Origin: Pacificibacter marinus
Lineage (GTDB): Bacteria; Pseudomonadota; Alphaproteobacteria; Rhodobacterales; Rhodobacteraceae
Reading direction: 5' to 3'
NCBI RefSeq assembly: GCF_018860665.1
Contig: NZ_JAHKPK010000064.1
Coordinates: 1 to 64,000, forward strand
Length of the DNA stretch: 64,000 nucleotides
Shown here: piece by piece, positions 56,314-64,000 of the stretch
How the letters are laid out: each line of letters starts with the position of its first letter
Numbering within the stretch: the first letter of the stretch is position 1
Notes under the pieces: generated by a model
What the model was told of the DNA's origin: nothing
Seen by the model: the letters and a program-made list of their open reading frames with translations, nothing else
The model's database searches: none
Made by a program: the position numbers and the translations under genes

Positions 56314-57288
56314 ATGTCAAAACGCACATCCGCATATCAAGTCGTCGCAATCGACACGCCCCCAAAATTGGTGTCACTTAATGCCCCTCTCCCTCAAAGG
56401 CAGGAAGCACTTGTGAAAGTGCGTGCTTGCGGTTTGAATTTTGCTGACCTGTTGATGTGCTCAGGCCAATATCAGGACTCGCCCGAAGTGCCATTTACTT
56501 TAGGAATGGAATTCGCGGGCGAGATCATCGCCTTGGGCATCGACGCGCCTAAACATCTCGAGATTGGTTCGCGCGTGTCAGCCTATACAGGACAAGGCGG
56601 TCTTGCGGATTTGGCGGTCGCAGCAACGCAGCGCTGCATCCTATTGCCTGACGCCTTATCCTATGACGATGCAGCAGCTTTGCAGATTGCTTACGGCACC
56701 TCGCACATGGCTTTGACGTATAAAGCGCGCCTACAGCCGGGCGAACGCCTTGTTGTCACAGGGGCTGCGGGGGGCGTTGGTTTAACAGCTGTCGAACTTG
56801 GAAAGTTACTTGGGGCCGAGGTGATTGCCATCGCACGCGGCGATGCCAAACGTGAGGTCGCGCGCGCTGCTGGAGCAGACCATGTGATAGATGCAACTGA
56901 TCCAGACTTACGCGACAAAATCAAAGCGCTTGGTGGCGCCGATGTTGTCTATGACGCTGTTGGCGGCGATCTGTTCGAGGCCTGCTTTCGCGCAACCAAC
57001 CCCGATGGGCGCATCCTGTTGATCGGCTTTGCCGGTGGTGATCAGCCAACACTCAAGCCCAATCATATGCTGGTCAAAAACATCACCGTGATCGGGTTTT
57101 ACTGGGGCGCTTACTTTGACTTTGCGCCCGAAATTGTCACAGCGTCTCTGGGCCAGCTGTTTGACTGGGCGGCAGTGGGCAAAATCACTCCGCATATTTC
57201 ACACCGTTTGCCTTTGGATCGCGCCGCCGATGGCCTTGCTTTACTGGCCAATCGCCAAGCGGCAGGCAAAGTCATCATCACCCCGTAG
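56314..57288 (+). CDS. NADPH:quinone oxidoreductase family protein
   Basis: 324 residues, zinc-free medium-chain dehydrogenase/reductase. GroES-like N-domain (EALVKVRACGLNFADLLMCSGQYQ) and Rossmann domain (VVTGAAGGVGLTAVELGKLLGAEVIAIARG, an AAxxGVG NADPH-binding motif). No zinc-binding Cys/His set is present, which suits a quinone or enoyl reductase. Substrate unknown. Confidence 0.88.
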   Translation: MSKRTSAYQVVAIDTPPKLVSLNAPLPQRQEALVKVRACGLNFADLLMCSGQYQDSPEVPFTLGMEFAGEIIALGIDAPKHLEIGSRVSAYTGQGGLADLAVAATQRCILLPDALSYDDAAALQIAYGTSHMALTYKARLQPGERLVVTGAAGGVGLTAVELGKLLGAEVIAIARGDAKREVARAAGADHVIDATDPDLRDKIKALGGADVVYDAVGGDLFEACFRATNPDGRILLIGFAGGDQPTLKPNHMLVKNITVIGFYWGAYFDFAPEIVTASLGQLFDWAAVGKITPHISHRLPLDRAADGLALLANRQAAGKVIITP

Positions 57289-57313
57289 CCTCTGTGCCGC
57301 TATCACCCAAATT

Positions 57314-58195
57314 TTACTGAGCCGCCAGACCGCGCGCGGTGAGACGCATATCATAGGAAGCGCGCAGCAAATCCCTGAGCGCGTTAAAGGCTTGGCCTCG
57401 CGCCATGTCTGAACTGTATAGATTGACCTGTTTGCTTTGCAGCTCGGGCAAGGCCCCGCCATGTTGAACGGTCTCTGATTGTGGTGGAGTCGAGCCAACC
57501 AGCATAGCATGGACGGCCAAATCAGCGGAAACAGAGGCCTCAATCGTGCGCGACTGATCGCTTTCGATCGCCATTTGCCACGGAATACCCGCATCATCCA
57601 ACGCCTTTTGCACGCCCTTGCGGAACAAACACTTGTGTTCGAACGCCAGTCGCAAAGGCCGTTGACGCCAAGCAACGCCATTGATCGCTCCGACCCAAAC
57701 CAGTGGCAATTCGACCAAAGTCTCGCCCCCTGTGTCCAAAGTGTCTTCGGTGGTTAAAATCAAATCCGCCTCGCCTTTGGCCAACATCTCTTTCAATTTC
57801 AGCGTGAAAGACGACACCAGATGCACCCGCATCCGTGGGTAGGCATGATTGAATTGCTGCAACACCTGTGGAATCGAGGGGTAAACAATATCATGCGGCA
57901 CCCCCAAAGTGATTTCGCCTTCAAACTCTTGCGCTGTCAGACGCCCGAACACTTCGTCGTTCAAATCCAGCATCCGGCGCGCATAGGACAACAGCTGTTC
58001 GCCGTTGGCGGTCAAAGCAATGGTGCGCGCCGTACGATCAAGCAGCTTAAGATCAAGACTTTCCTCAAGGCGTTTAAGTTGCATCGACACGGCAGACTGC
58101 GTGAGATTTAAAAATCCTGCCGCACGCGTGACACCGCCGCAATCGGCCACAGCCACAAAAGACCGCAGAGCCGTCAGATCCAAATTTCGCGCCAT
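57314..58195 (-). CDS. LysR-family transcriptional regulator
   Basis: 293 residues: winged-helix DNA-binding domain (LTALRSFVAVADCGGVTRAAGFLNLTQSAVSMQLKRLEESL, about 5-65) and a substrate-binding domain. Ligand unknown. It is divergent from a DUF1127 gene, an arrangement recurrent in alphaproteobacteria, so the LysR protein may control that gene. Confidence 0.88.
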   Translation of the reverse strand: MARNLDLTALRSFVAVADCGGVTRAAGFLNLTQSAVSMQLKRLEESLDLKLLDRTARTIALTANGEQLLSYARRMLDLNDEVFGRLTAQEFEGEITLGVPHDIVYPSIPQVLQQFNHAYPRMRVHLVSSFTLKLKEMLAKGEADLILTTEDTLDTGGETLVELPLVWVGAINGVAWRQRPLRLAFEHKCLFRKGVQKALDDAGIPWQMAIESDQSRTIEASVSADLAVHAMLVGSTPPQSETVQHGGALPELQSKQVNLYSSDMARGQAFNALRDLLRASYDMRLTARGLAAQ

Positions 58196-58316
58196 ATCAA
58201 TCTCCGTGATGCATCAATCAACAATCATTCATTTTACTTATCATAGCAAATCGGCGAAACACATCAACATGAATGATACGTAGATAGTGAAACATCACAA
58301 ATAGGAAAGTAAAGCC

Positions 58317-58529
58317 ATGCTAACATTGACGCTTCAGCGCGCATCTCGCGCCCGCCCCGCCAAATCCCTGTTGTCCCGCGTGATCCAAGCGCGCGCAGTG
58401 GCACGTCAACGCAAAGCATTGGCAGATCTTGATGATAGCATCCTGTCAGACATCGGCATCACACGCGCGCAAGCCGAATACGAATCTGAACGTCCAGCTT
58501 GGGATGTTCCGCAACACTGGATGAAATAA
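58317..58529 (+). CDS. DUF1127 small Arg-rich protein
   Basis: 70 residues. The core ARQRKALADLDDSILSDIGITRAQAEYE matches DUF1127 (YjiS-like). In other alphaproteobacteria such proteins influence phosphate or carbon metabolism and bind RNA, so a similar role is possible. It is divergent from the LysR gene and has its own terminator. Confidence 0.88.
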   Translation: MLTLTLQRASRARPAKSLLSRVIQARAVARQRKALADLDDSILSDIGITRAQAEYESERPAWDVPQHWMK

Positions 58530-58592
58530 ACCACATTACATCTCACCAATATCGCCTGATTGGAATCATTGTCCCCGAACCATCAGCGATCC

Positions 58593-58625
58593 AGACCGCG
58601 CCTCGCACAAAGGCGTGGTCTTTTT
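58593..58625 (+). terminator. Rho-independent terminator after the DUF1127 gene
   Basis: AGACC-G-CGCCT/AGGCG-T-GGTCT stem with a short loop, followed by T5. Confidence 0.85.
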
Positions 58626-58746
58626 ACGATTAATACGCTTGAAAATCGCGCTTAAGTCTTGAAAAGCACCGACAGCACGCCAATATTGATTTGGAAACCA
58701 AGCAGTCGGCTTGGAGTAACGTTTTAAATCTCACAGGAGACAGTTA

Positions 58747-59520
58747 ATGGCTGACTACAGAACGATTGATGCAGGCATTGGCGCCCGCTCATCCGCCCAA
58801 ATCGATGCGGGGCTTCGCACCCACATGAACAAAGTTTACGGCACAATGTCTGTGGGTCTTTTGATCACGGCCTTGGCCGCTTGGGCCATTGCAAATTTGG
58901 CTGTAACATCGACACCGACGGAACTCATGTTCCGCGAAGGTCAGTATCTGACCGGCCTTGGCCAAGCACTTTACACATCCCCCCTTAAATGGGTCGTAAT
59001 GCTTGCCCCTCTCGGAATGGTCTTTGCCTTTGGTGCAGCCGTGAACCGCTTGTCTGCCGCTGGCGCGCAAACGTTCTTTTACGCTTTCGCAGCCTTGATG
59101 GGCGTTTCCATCAGCTCGATCTTCTTGGTCTACACCGGCATGTCCATCACGCAGACCTTTCTTGTGACATCCATTTCCTTCGCAGGTCTGTCTATCTTTG
59201 GTTACACAACCAAAAAAGACCTGTCCGGCATGGGCACATTCTTGATGATGGGCTTGATCGGTTTGATCGTGGCCTCCATCGTCAATATTTTCTTGGGCTC
59301 AGGCGTTTTGAGCTTTGCGATTTCGGTCATCGGCGTTTTGATCTTTGCGGGCCTCACTGCTTTTGACACGCAAAAAATCAAAAACGACTATATTGCACAT
59401 GCGCATGCGATGGACTCAACATGGCTTGCAAAATCAGCGATCATGGGCGCGTTGAACCTCTACCTCGACTTTATCAACATGTTCATGTTCTTGCTGAACC
59501 TTCTGGGCAATCGCAACTAA
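58747..59520 (+). CDS. Bax inhibitor-1/YccA family membrane protein
   Basis: 257 residues with seven membrane helices and the family end GALNLYLDFINMFMFLLNLLGNRN; the two Asp of the BI-1 pH-gated calcium-leak site correspond to AFDTQKIKNDY and LYLDFINMF. A clear CAGGAGA Shine-Dalgarno precedes ATG 58747. Bacterial members are thought to act in membrane ion homeostasis and quality control. Monocistronic with a strong terminator. Confidence 0.92.
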   Translation: MADYRTIDAGIGARSSAQIDAGLRTHMNKVYGTMSVGLLITALAAWAIANLAVTSTPTELMFREGQYLTGLGQALYTSPLKWVVMLAPLGMVFAFGAAVNRLSAAGAQTFFYAFAALMGVSISSIFLVYTGMSITQTFLVTSISFAGLSIFGYTTKKDLSGMGTFLMMGLIGLIVASIVNIFLGSGVLSFAISVIGVLIFAGLTAFDTQKIKNDYIAHAHAMDSTWLAKSAIMGALNLYLDFINMFMFLLNLLGNRN

Positions 59521-59544
59521 GGTTCGATGCAATAGATTTGATAT

Positions 59545-59571
59545 AGGCCGGTCTTATGACCGGCCTTTTTT
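59545..59571 (+). terminator. Rho-independent terminator of the BI-1 gene
   Basis: A 9-bp perfect stem AGGCCGGTC/GACCGGCCT with a TTAT loop and T6 tract, 25 bp after the stop. Confidence 0.92.
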
Positions 59572-59604
59572 GTGCCTACTCGGCAGTGATTGCCCCGCAG
59601 CATA

Positions 59605-60180
59605 TCAATTTAATGCGCGGCGCATTTGAATGGCGGGCAAGTAGAGGCCAGGTTCGAGCGTCAATTCCACCTCGCCTGTCGCATCGAACCCTTTGGCTTT
59701 GTAAAAATCTTCGGCCGCCAATGTGGACAGGCAAAACATACTTTCCACACCCTGCGTGCGAGCATGTGCCAATGCGTGATCGACAATCAAAGAACCAACG
59801 CCAGACCTGATCACATGCGGCAAGACCGCTACACGGCGCATATGTCCGTTGGTTGCCGGGCCTACGCCGCCAAATGGGGTGGCTTGCGACCAGCCCCCTG
59901 CCCCCAAAAGCGCACCACCGGCATCAGCCACAAAATAGCTGCCGCCAGACAGTAAACTTGGCGCGGTGCGCATCAAACGCGGCAGAGCACGTGATAGAAT
60001 GTCATCATGATAAACGGGCCGCATCAACGCGCCATAACTGGCCGCGATCAAGCCATCGATAGCCAAGGCATCAGCAGGCGTGGCTGTGCGCACGACAAAA
60101 GGAGGTAGAACATTTCTCGGTTTTGTAGATAGGCTAAGACTATCGTTTTCGCTCAAAGGGCGTTCTTGTAATAAACACAT
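59605..60180 (-). CDS. GNAT N-acetyltransferase
   Basis: 191 residues. Motif A (MRRVAVLPHVIRSGVGSLIVDHALAHARTQG) binds acetyl-CoA, followed by a motif B-like FYKAKGFDATGEVELTLE. Substrate unknown. ATG 60180 has CAGGAGA seven bases upstream. It lies between the convergent BI-1 gene and rpmG. Confidence 0.87.
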   Translation of the reverse strand: MCLLQERPLSENDSLSLSTKPRNVLPPFVVRTATPADALAIDGLIAASYGALMRPVYHDDILSRALPRLMRTAPSLLSGGSYFVADAGGALLGAGGWSQATPFGGVGPATNGHMRRVAVLPHVIRSGVGSLIVDHALAHARTQGVESMFCLSTLAAEDFYKAKGFDATGEVELTLEPGLYLPAIQMRRALN

Positions 60181-60251
60181 ATCGGGGTCTCCTGTGTCAC
60201 GCTTGTGCGTCGTGATTTGGGGGAGGTCCGCGAGAGCAATCTTAAATAAAG

Positions 60252-60283
60252 AAAAACCGCGCGAACCTTGGTGGTTTGCGCGG
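60252..60283 (-). terminator. Rho-independent terminator of rpmG
   Basis: On the minus strand, CCGCGC-AAACC ... GGTT-GCGCGG followed by T5, 29 bp after the rpmG stop. Confidence 0.85.
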
Positions 60284-60311
60284 CTTTTGCATTTTGTCGT
60301 TCAAATCAGGC

Positions 60312-60479
60312 TTACTTGATTTTGCCTTCTTTGTACTCAACATGCTTGCGCACAACCGGGTCGTACTTTTTCATGACCATCTTTTCGGTCATGGTACGTG
60401 CGTTTTTCTTGGTCACATAAAAGTGGCCCGTGTCTGCTGTCGAGTTCAGACGGATTTTGATTGTGGTTGGCTTAGCCAT
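60312..60479 (-). CDS. rpmG: 50S ribosomal protein L33
   Basis: 55 residues: [20 protein letters not shown], then [20 protein letters not shown] and [15 protein letters not shown]. This is the zinc-free form of L33, without the CxxC pairs, located at the tRNA exit region of the large subunit. GGAGA lies seven bases before the ATG. Confidence 0.95.
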   Translation of the reverse strand: MAKPTTIKIRLNSTADTGHFYVTKKNARTMTEKMVMKKYDPVVRKHVEYKEGKIK

Positions 60480-60723
60480 TTTTATGTCTCCAGTCTTACG
60501 TACAACGGGTCAGTCGGGCACTTGCGCGTGACACCCCGTGGAATCCTTGAAGCCTGCCTTTTAAAGTGTTGCGCCCTCGAGTCAATGGGGTCGCAACAAA
60601 AAAACAAGCGTGGCCGGTATGGCCAAACAAACATTGCACATCGTGGAGGCCCCACAGCGCACAATGCATTGCTCTTGGCGTCTCTATGACATAGATTCTC
60701 AGGCGCGACCATAGGGGTCGCAA

Positions 60724-60886
60724 CGTTCTCAGGGCGGGGTGCAATTCCCCACCGGCGGTAAGGTCAATTCTGGTCGATCAGAGCAGATCAAGCCCGCGAG
60801 CGCCAAGGCTGGTTTTGCCAAGTCTTGGGTCAGCAGATCCGGTGTGATTCCGGAGCCGACGGTCATAGTCCGGATGAAAGAGAGCG
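60724..60886 (+). promoter_or_regulatory. FMN riboswitch (RFN element)
   Basis: All conserved blocks are present: GTTCTCAGGGCGGGGTG near the 5' end, CCCCACCGGCGGTAA, AGCCCGCGAGC, GGTCAGCAGATCCGGTG, TCCGGAGCCGACGGT and GGATGAAAGAGAG near the 3' end. P1 closes as CGTTCTC (60724-60730) with GAGAGCG (60880-60886). FMN binding normally turns off the downstream gene, here a RibN-like transporter. A small GGGCG/CGCCC stem (60915-60929) may be part of the expression platform. Confidence 0.96.
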
Positions 60887-60975
60887 GGAAACAGGTGTAA
60901 AGTGCCTTTAATACGGGCGCTATACGCCCAGTTGTCCTGTTTGCCTTGAGTTATGCGCAAATGAAAGGACATCGC

Positions 60976-61896
60976 ATGACTCGCCAAATACACAAAGCAA
61001 CAGCCTTCCAAAAGGCACGCCTTACCCCTGCGCAATTGGGGGCCGCTTTGATGGTTCTCGCCGGCATTATATTCGCCGTGATCAATCTTTTGGGCCAATT
61101 TGGCACGATGGTTCAGGGAATCGCTCCGACCCGTTTGGCCTTTTGGCAATATTTTATCGCTTTCTTGTTTTCCGTGCCTTGGGTCGTCCGACATGGCATC
61201 AAAGCCATGCGCACTGGCGCTTTCACACTGCATTTTTTGCGAGTCGCGTCCTCGGCTATCCGAGTGCAGCTTTGGATCACAGGGCTCGCCCATGTGCCGA
61301 TTTGGCAGGCTATCGCTTTGATCATGTTATCCCCGTTTTTCGTCACCCTTGGCGCTGGAGTATTCTTGGGGGAAAAAAACACAGCCGAACGCTGGGGGGC
61401 GGTTACCACTGGCTTCATCGGCGGCATGATTATTTTGGCACCTTGGGCCGAAGATTTTTCACCCTATGCACTGTATCCCGTGGGCGCGGCAGTATTTTGG
61501 GCGCTGACATCTTTGTTGACCAAATACATGAGCACGACGGAAAGTCCGGAAAGCCTCACAGTGTACCTTTTGCTGCTTCTCACACCCGTCAATTTGGCGC
61601 TGGCCTTGAATGGCGATGCAGGCATAAGCAACCTCGCACTTGGATTTGATCTTGCGGGGCTTGTGATACTGGTGGCGGGGCTTTTGACCGCCCTCGCCCA
61701 ATACGCAATCGCCAAGGCGTATAGTGTCGCGGATGCGGCCTATTTACAGCCCTTTGATCATCTCAAACTGCCACTCAACGTGGGCTTTGGCATTTTGGCT
61801 TTTGGCTTTGTGCCCCCAGGGTCGATGTGGCTGGGGTCTTTATTGATCGTCGGGGCATCGGCCTATTTGTTGCGCCAAGAATCGCGACGCGCATAA
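60976..61896 (+). CDS. ribN: RibN-like riboflavin importer (DMT/EamA family)
   Basis: 306 residues with ten membrane helices in two EamA repeats. An FMN riboswitch lies 90 bp upstream, and riboswitch-controlled DMT proteins of this type (RibN in Rhizobium) import riboflavin, so uptake of the vitamin under flavin shortage is the likely role. ATG 60976 is chosen because AAAGGA lies at good spacing; upstream in-frame starts at 60961 and 60946 lack this. Followed by a terminator. Confidence 0.85.
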   Translation: MTRQIHKATAFQKARLTPAQLGAALMVLAGIIFAVINLLGQFGTMVQGIAPTRLAFWQYFIAFLFSVPWVVRHGIKAMRTGAFTLHFLRVASSAIRVQLWITGLAHVPIWQAIALIMLSPFFVTLGAGVFLGEKNTAERWGAVTTGFIGGMIILAPWAEDFSPYALYPVGAAVFWALTSLLTKYMSTTESPESLTVYLLLLLTPVNLALALNGDAGISNLALGFDLAGLVILVAGLLTALAQYAIAKAYSVADAAYLQPFDHLKLPLNVGFGILAFGFVPPGSMWLGSLLIVGASAYLLRQESRRA

Positions 61897-61906
61897 ACTG
61901 CAAACG

Positions 61907-61941
61907 AAAGGGCGAGCCTGTGTACAGGACCGCCCTTTTTT
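61907..61941. terminator. Bidirectional terminator between ribN and the DUF533 gene
   Basis: AAAGGGCG/CGCCCTTT stem followed by T-runs on both strands, between two convergent genes. Confidence 0.85.
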
Positions 61942-61961
61942 GACGTTTCAATATCCGTAAC

Positions 61962-62672
61962 TTACAGCGCAGGTTTACCCATCGACTGGTGAATCTCGGT
62001 TTGCTTGGCTGCGTCTATTTGCAAGGCGGCGGCCAAAGCGTTCAAGAATGTTTTTTCCGCATCCGTATCGACAGAAATCGCCATCAAAGCGGCAGAATAG
62101 ACTTTGCTTTTGGTGTCCTCGGTCGCGTCCTTGGCCAAGGCCACGGGATCAACTGGGGCGTCCAATTCACCTTGCACGAAATCGATCTCGTCTTTCGAGG
62201 CGTCTGTCAGGTGATCCAAAATCTTGGTCCGCTCTTCTGCATCGATTTCGCCATCTGATTTGGCAGCCATGATCATCGCACGGATCATTAGCTTGGCATG
62301 CTCTTCCGCAGCATCCCCCATCGGCGTGCCTTGCGTCACAGCCCCAAACATATCAGACAAACCGCCAGCACCGGCGGCAGCCGCACCGCCCATGGCCGCA
62401 AACAGCGATCCAAGGCCCGCTTCTGTCGCCTCAGAGGCATCAGCCGCCTGACCGCCAAAAGTGCTCATCATTTTGCGAATGGCCTCTGCACCACCAGGGA
62501 CACCGAATTTTTCGGCCATCTGGCCCGCTTGATCTGCCAAGCCGCCCTCATCGCCGGCCTTGCGCAGCGCGTCACGCACGCCGTCCATCCCGCCCATTTC
62601 CTTGACCTTGGTGACGCCCTTAGCGGCCGCGAATCCGACGGCCAAAGTGGCCAATGTTTTAACAAAGCTCAT
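61962..62672 (-). CDS. DUF533/TerB-like family protein
   Basis: 236 residues. A Gly/Ala/Met-rich N-half (about 1-100) with weakly hydrophobic stretches is followed by a TerB-like helical domain (about 120-235, MIMAAKSDGEIDAEERTKILDHL... MAISVDTDAEKTFLNALA). It matches DUF533 (YebE type), once called a tellurite-resistance relative. Function unknown. Confidence 0.8.
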   Translation of the reverse strand: MSFVKTLATLAVGFAAAKGVTKVKEMGGMDGVRDALRKAGDEGGLADQAGQMAEKFGVPGGAEAIRKMMSTFGGQAADASEATEAGLGSLFAAMGGAAAAGAGGLSDMFGAVTQGTPMGDAAEEHAKLMIRAMIMAAKSDGEIDAEERTKILDHLTDASKDEIDFVQGELDAPVDPVALAKDATEDTKSKVYSAALMAISVDTDAEKTFLNALAAALQIDAAKQTEIHQSMGKPAL

Positions 62673-62772
62673 GGGGCTTCCTTTATGAATATTTCGCCAT
62701 TGAGTTAAATATGGGGGCGAATGGGCAAAACTCCAAGTATTCTGACGCCTAAGGGGGAACGATTGTCAGATT

Positions 62773-62808
62773 GGCCCCCTAAATTTTTGCGACGGAAATT
62801 TAGGGGCC
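62773..62808. repeat. Long inverted repeat upstream of the YHYH gene
   Basis: GGCCCCCTAAATTT and AAATTTAGGGGCC pair over 13 bp with one bulged C and a 9-base loop. No U-tract follows in either direction, so it is more likely a regulatory structure or operator than a terminator. It sits in the divergent region between DUF533 and YHYH genes. Confidence 0.6.
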
Positions 62809-62863
62809 GCACGTATAAGCTGATACAAACGCATGCAGCTTAGCCCCCTCGATTGGAAAAACG

Positions 62864-63826
62864 ATGCCTCACCTTTTGAAAACATCCCTGATCACCACAA
62901 TCGCCCTTTGCGCCGCATCGGCTGCATCGGCCCATGAGGATCACTGTGACACAGTCGCAACCTCTGTGGCAGAGGCGGGATTTGGGGACAGCGTCACGGT
63001 TACCTGCGATGATACTCATGCATTCATTTCGTCAGATACCTATCCTGATCATGATGTAATGACGGGGATCGTGGGCACCAATGAACAGGTGCCGGTCCCC
63101 GCAGAATACGCCGCCCCGATCATTCTATTTACGACCATGGGCAGCACACCAATCACGCGCGACGCTGCGCTGGGGGTCGCGGTCAATGGCGTGCCGATCT
63201 ACGATTACACAGCAGGCGGTGAAATGTCACAAGCCGACCTGGCACATCACCAAGCCCAGCACGACACCCTGCAAACCCAACAACTTGACGTCTGCGGCGG
63301 TCACGCAGGACGCGGCGATGATTATCACTATCACGCCAAACCGACCTGCATGATTGATCAGATGGCGAATGCTGGCGACGACGCCATCATCGGCTGGGCT
63401 TTTGACGGCTTTCCGATTTATGGCGACAACAACCCAGATGGCACACAAGTCGCTGAGGGCGATCTTGATATTTGTAACGGGCAAAGCGATGACACCTTTG
63501 GCTATCGCTATCACACGTCTGCTGAAGCGCCTTATATTGTGCAATGTTTGATGGGTGAAGTGCCTGACATCGACGCCCTGCCACGAGTCCGCCCGCTTGA
63601 AGTGTCAACCGGTGGCGGTGTAGAGGCAGGCCGCCCCCCGCAAGGCGGCGTCGACGATCTTGTGTTCACGCAAGATGAAAATGGCGCACGCAGCATGGAT
63701 TACACATACAAAGGCGAAGACTATTACATCCGCTACACGCCATCAGACAAAGACGGATGCTATAATTTCACCACAAAAACCGTCACCAACAATGGCGAAG
63801 TGCAATCCAGCGAACTTTGCCGCTGA
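62864..63826 (+). CDS. Exported YHYH-domain protein
   Basis: 320 residues with a signal peptide (about 1-23, SAASA) and the YHYH domain containing GHAGRGDDYHYHAKP and IIGWAFDGFPIYG, which mark the family. Five or more Cys (HCDTVA, VTCDD, DVCGG, PTCM, DICNG, VQCL) suggest disulfides in the periplasm. The biochemical role of YHYH proteins is not established; the His-rich motif suggests metal binding. Confidence 0.85.
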   Translation: MPHLLKTSLITTIALCAASAASAHEDHCDTVATSVAEAGFGDSVTVTCDDTHAFISSDTYPDHDVMTGIVGTNEQVPVPAEYAAPIILFTTMGSTPITRDAALGVAVNGVPIYDYTAGGEMSQADLAHHQAQHDTLQTQQLDVCGGHAGRGDDYHYHAKPTCMIDQMANAGDDAIIGWAFDGFPIYGDNNPDGTQVAEGDLDICNGQSDDTFGYRYHTSAEAPYIVQCLMGEVPDIDALPRVRPLEVSTGGGVEAGRPPQGGVDDLVFTQDENGARSMDYTYKGEDYYIRYTPSDKDGCYNFTTKTVTNNGEVQSSELCR

Positions 63827-63904
63827 TACGATGGCCCGCATCGACCCCACTGAGGCTTTCCATATAAAAGGAAGGCCTTGGTCTGGTCCTGTTTGAAAAT
63901 TGCA

Positions 63905-64000
63905 CGGATGGCCTATAAGCCGGATTTTGTCTGGGGTTGCCCCCTCGATGACCATTCCTCTAGGCGCAGTGTTACCAATACGCTCAAGCTGCCAACCCGG
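63905..64000 (-). ncRNA. rnpB: RNase P RNA (rnpB), 3' part
   Basis: Minus-strand reading gives the conserved bacterial RNase P RNA end: GAGGAATGGTCATCGAG-like region, then CCCCAGACAAAATCCGGCTTATAGGCC. It is cut by the right edge of the window; the 3' end, near 63905, is approximate within about 10 bases. Confidence 0.9.

Noticed and set aside
60312-60479. Possible frameshift in rpmG.
   Set aside because: An initial base count suggested a shift, but re-reading the bases gives an intact 55-residue L33 frame.

Overview
The window looks like chromosomal DNA of a marine Rhodobacterales (Roseobacter-clade) alphaproteobacterium. The signs are gene content and order: PleD beside a DUF3572 protein, HdaA-ppk-ppx, a short bacterial ProS, a pcc/mcm cluster with a PccR-type regulator, single LolC plus LolD, DUF1127 opposite LysR, and many small Rhodobacteraceae-type families. 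Base composition is moderate, dense coding is interrupted by short gaps, and I see no prophage, insertion sequence, integrase or CRISPR array.

Layout. 0-4.4 kb: tRNA-Glu, an H-NOX-like protein with its diguanylate cyclase, a HAD phosphatase with a DUF3572 protein, and PleD; two separate c-di-GMP synthases lie within 4.4 kb. 4.4-6.8 kb: an ECF sigma factor, putative anti-sigma, Metal_resist-like protein and four-EF-hand protein. 7-13.5 kb: DUF983, a LNS2-like HAD protein, OpgC, ParE, an AT-richer HEPN-like orphan behind a perfect palindrome, and two tiny exported proteins. 13.6-17.8 kb: LolDC, DUF2937, ProS. 17.9-25.9 kb: a small membrane protein coupled to a chemoreceptor, then an AI-2E-type permease, HdaA, polyphosphate kinase and Ppx/GppA. 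25.9-29.3 kb: small exported protein, nuclease-fold protein, TerB-J protein, GNAT and VOC proteins.

29.4-41 kb is the propionyl-CoA to succinyl-CoA block: methylmalonyl-CoA mutase, PccA, PccB and PccR, with TTTGCAAA/GCAAA operator-like repeats in front of pccB and pccR and four translationally packed accessory genes downstream of pccB. 41-45.5 kb: two identical tRNA-Asp genes and tRNA-Val, a thermonuclease-fold protein, YdcH, a DMT permease and an ArgO/ArgP-like divergent pair. 45.5-51 kb: YebC, SLC13 permease, YmdB-like phosphoesterase, 5-formyl-THF cyclo-ligase, MgtE. 51-55.3 kb: guanine deaminase, CAP lipoprotein, 8-oxoguanine deaminase-like amidohydrolase, inositol-monophosphatase-family enzyme. 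55.6-64 kb: XRE regulator, quinone oxidoreductase, LysR/DUF1127, BI-1 protein, GNAT, L33, an FMN riboswitch in front of a RibN-like riboflavin importer, DUF533, a YHYH protein, and the 3' part of RNase P RNA running off the right edge.

Most of the window is ordinary core genome. I did not find a clearly new defence or biosynthetic system. The items most worth a second look are the H-NOX-like protein lacking the heme histidine and the YxSxR motif, the EF-hand/ECF sigma locus with repeats in its leader, the chemoreceptor with a coupled small partner, the HEPN-like orphan behind a 24-bp palindrome, and the unnamed genes packed behind pccB.
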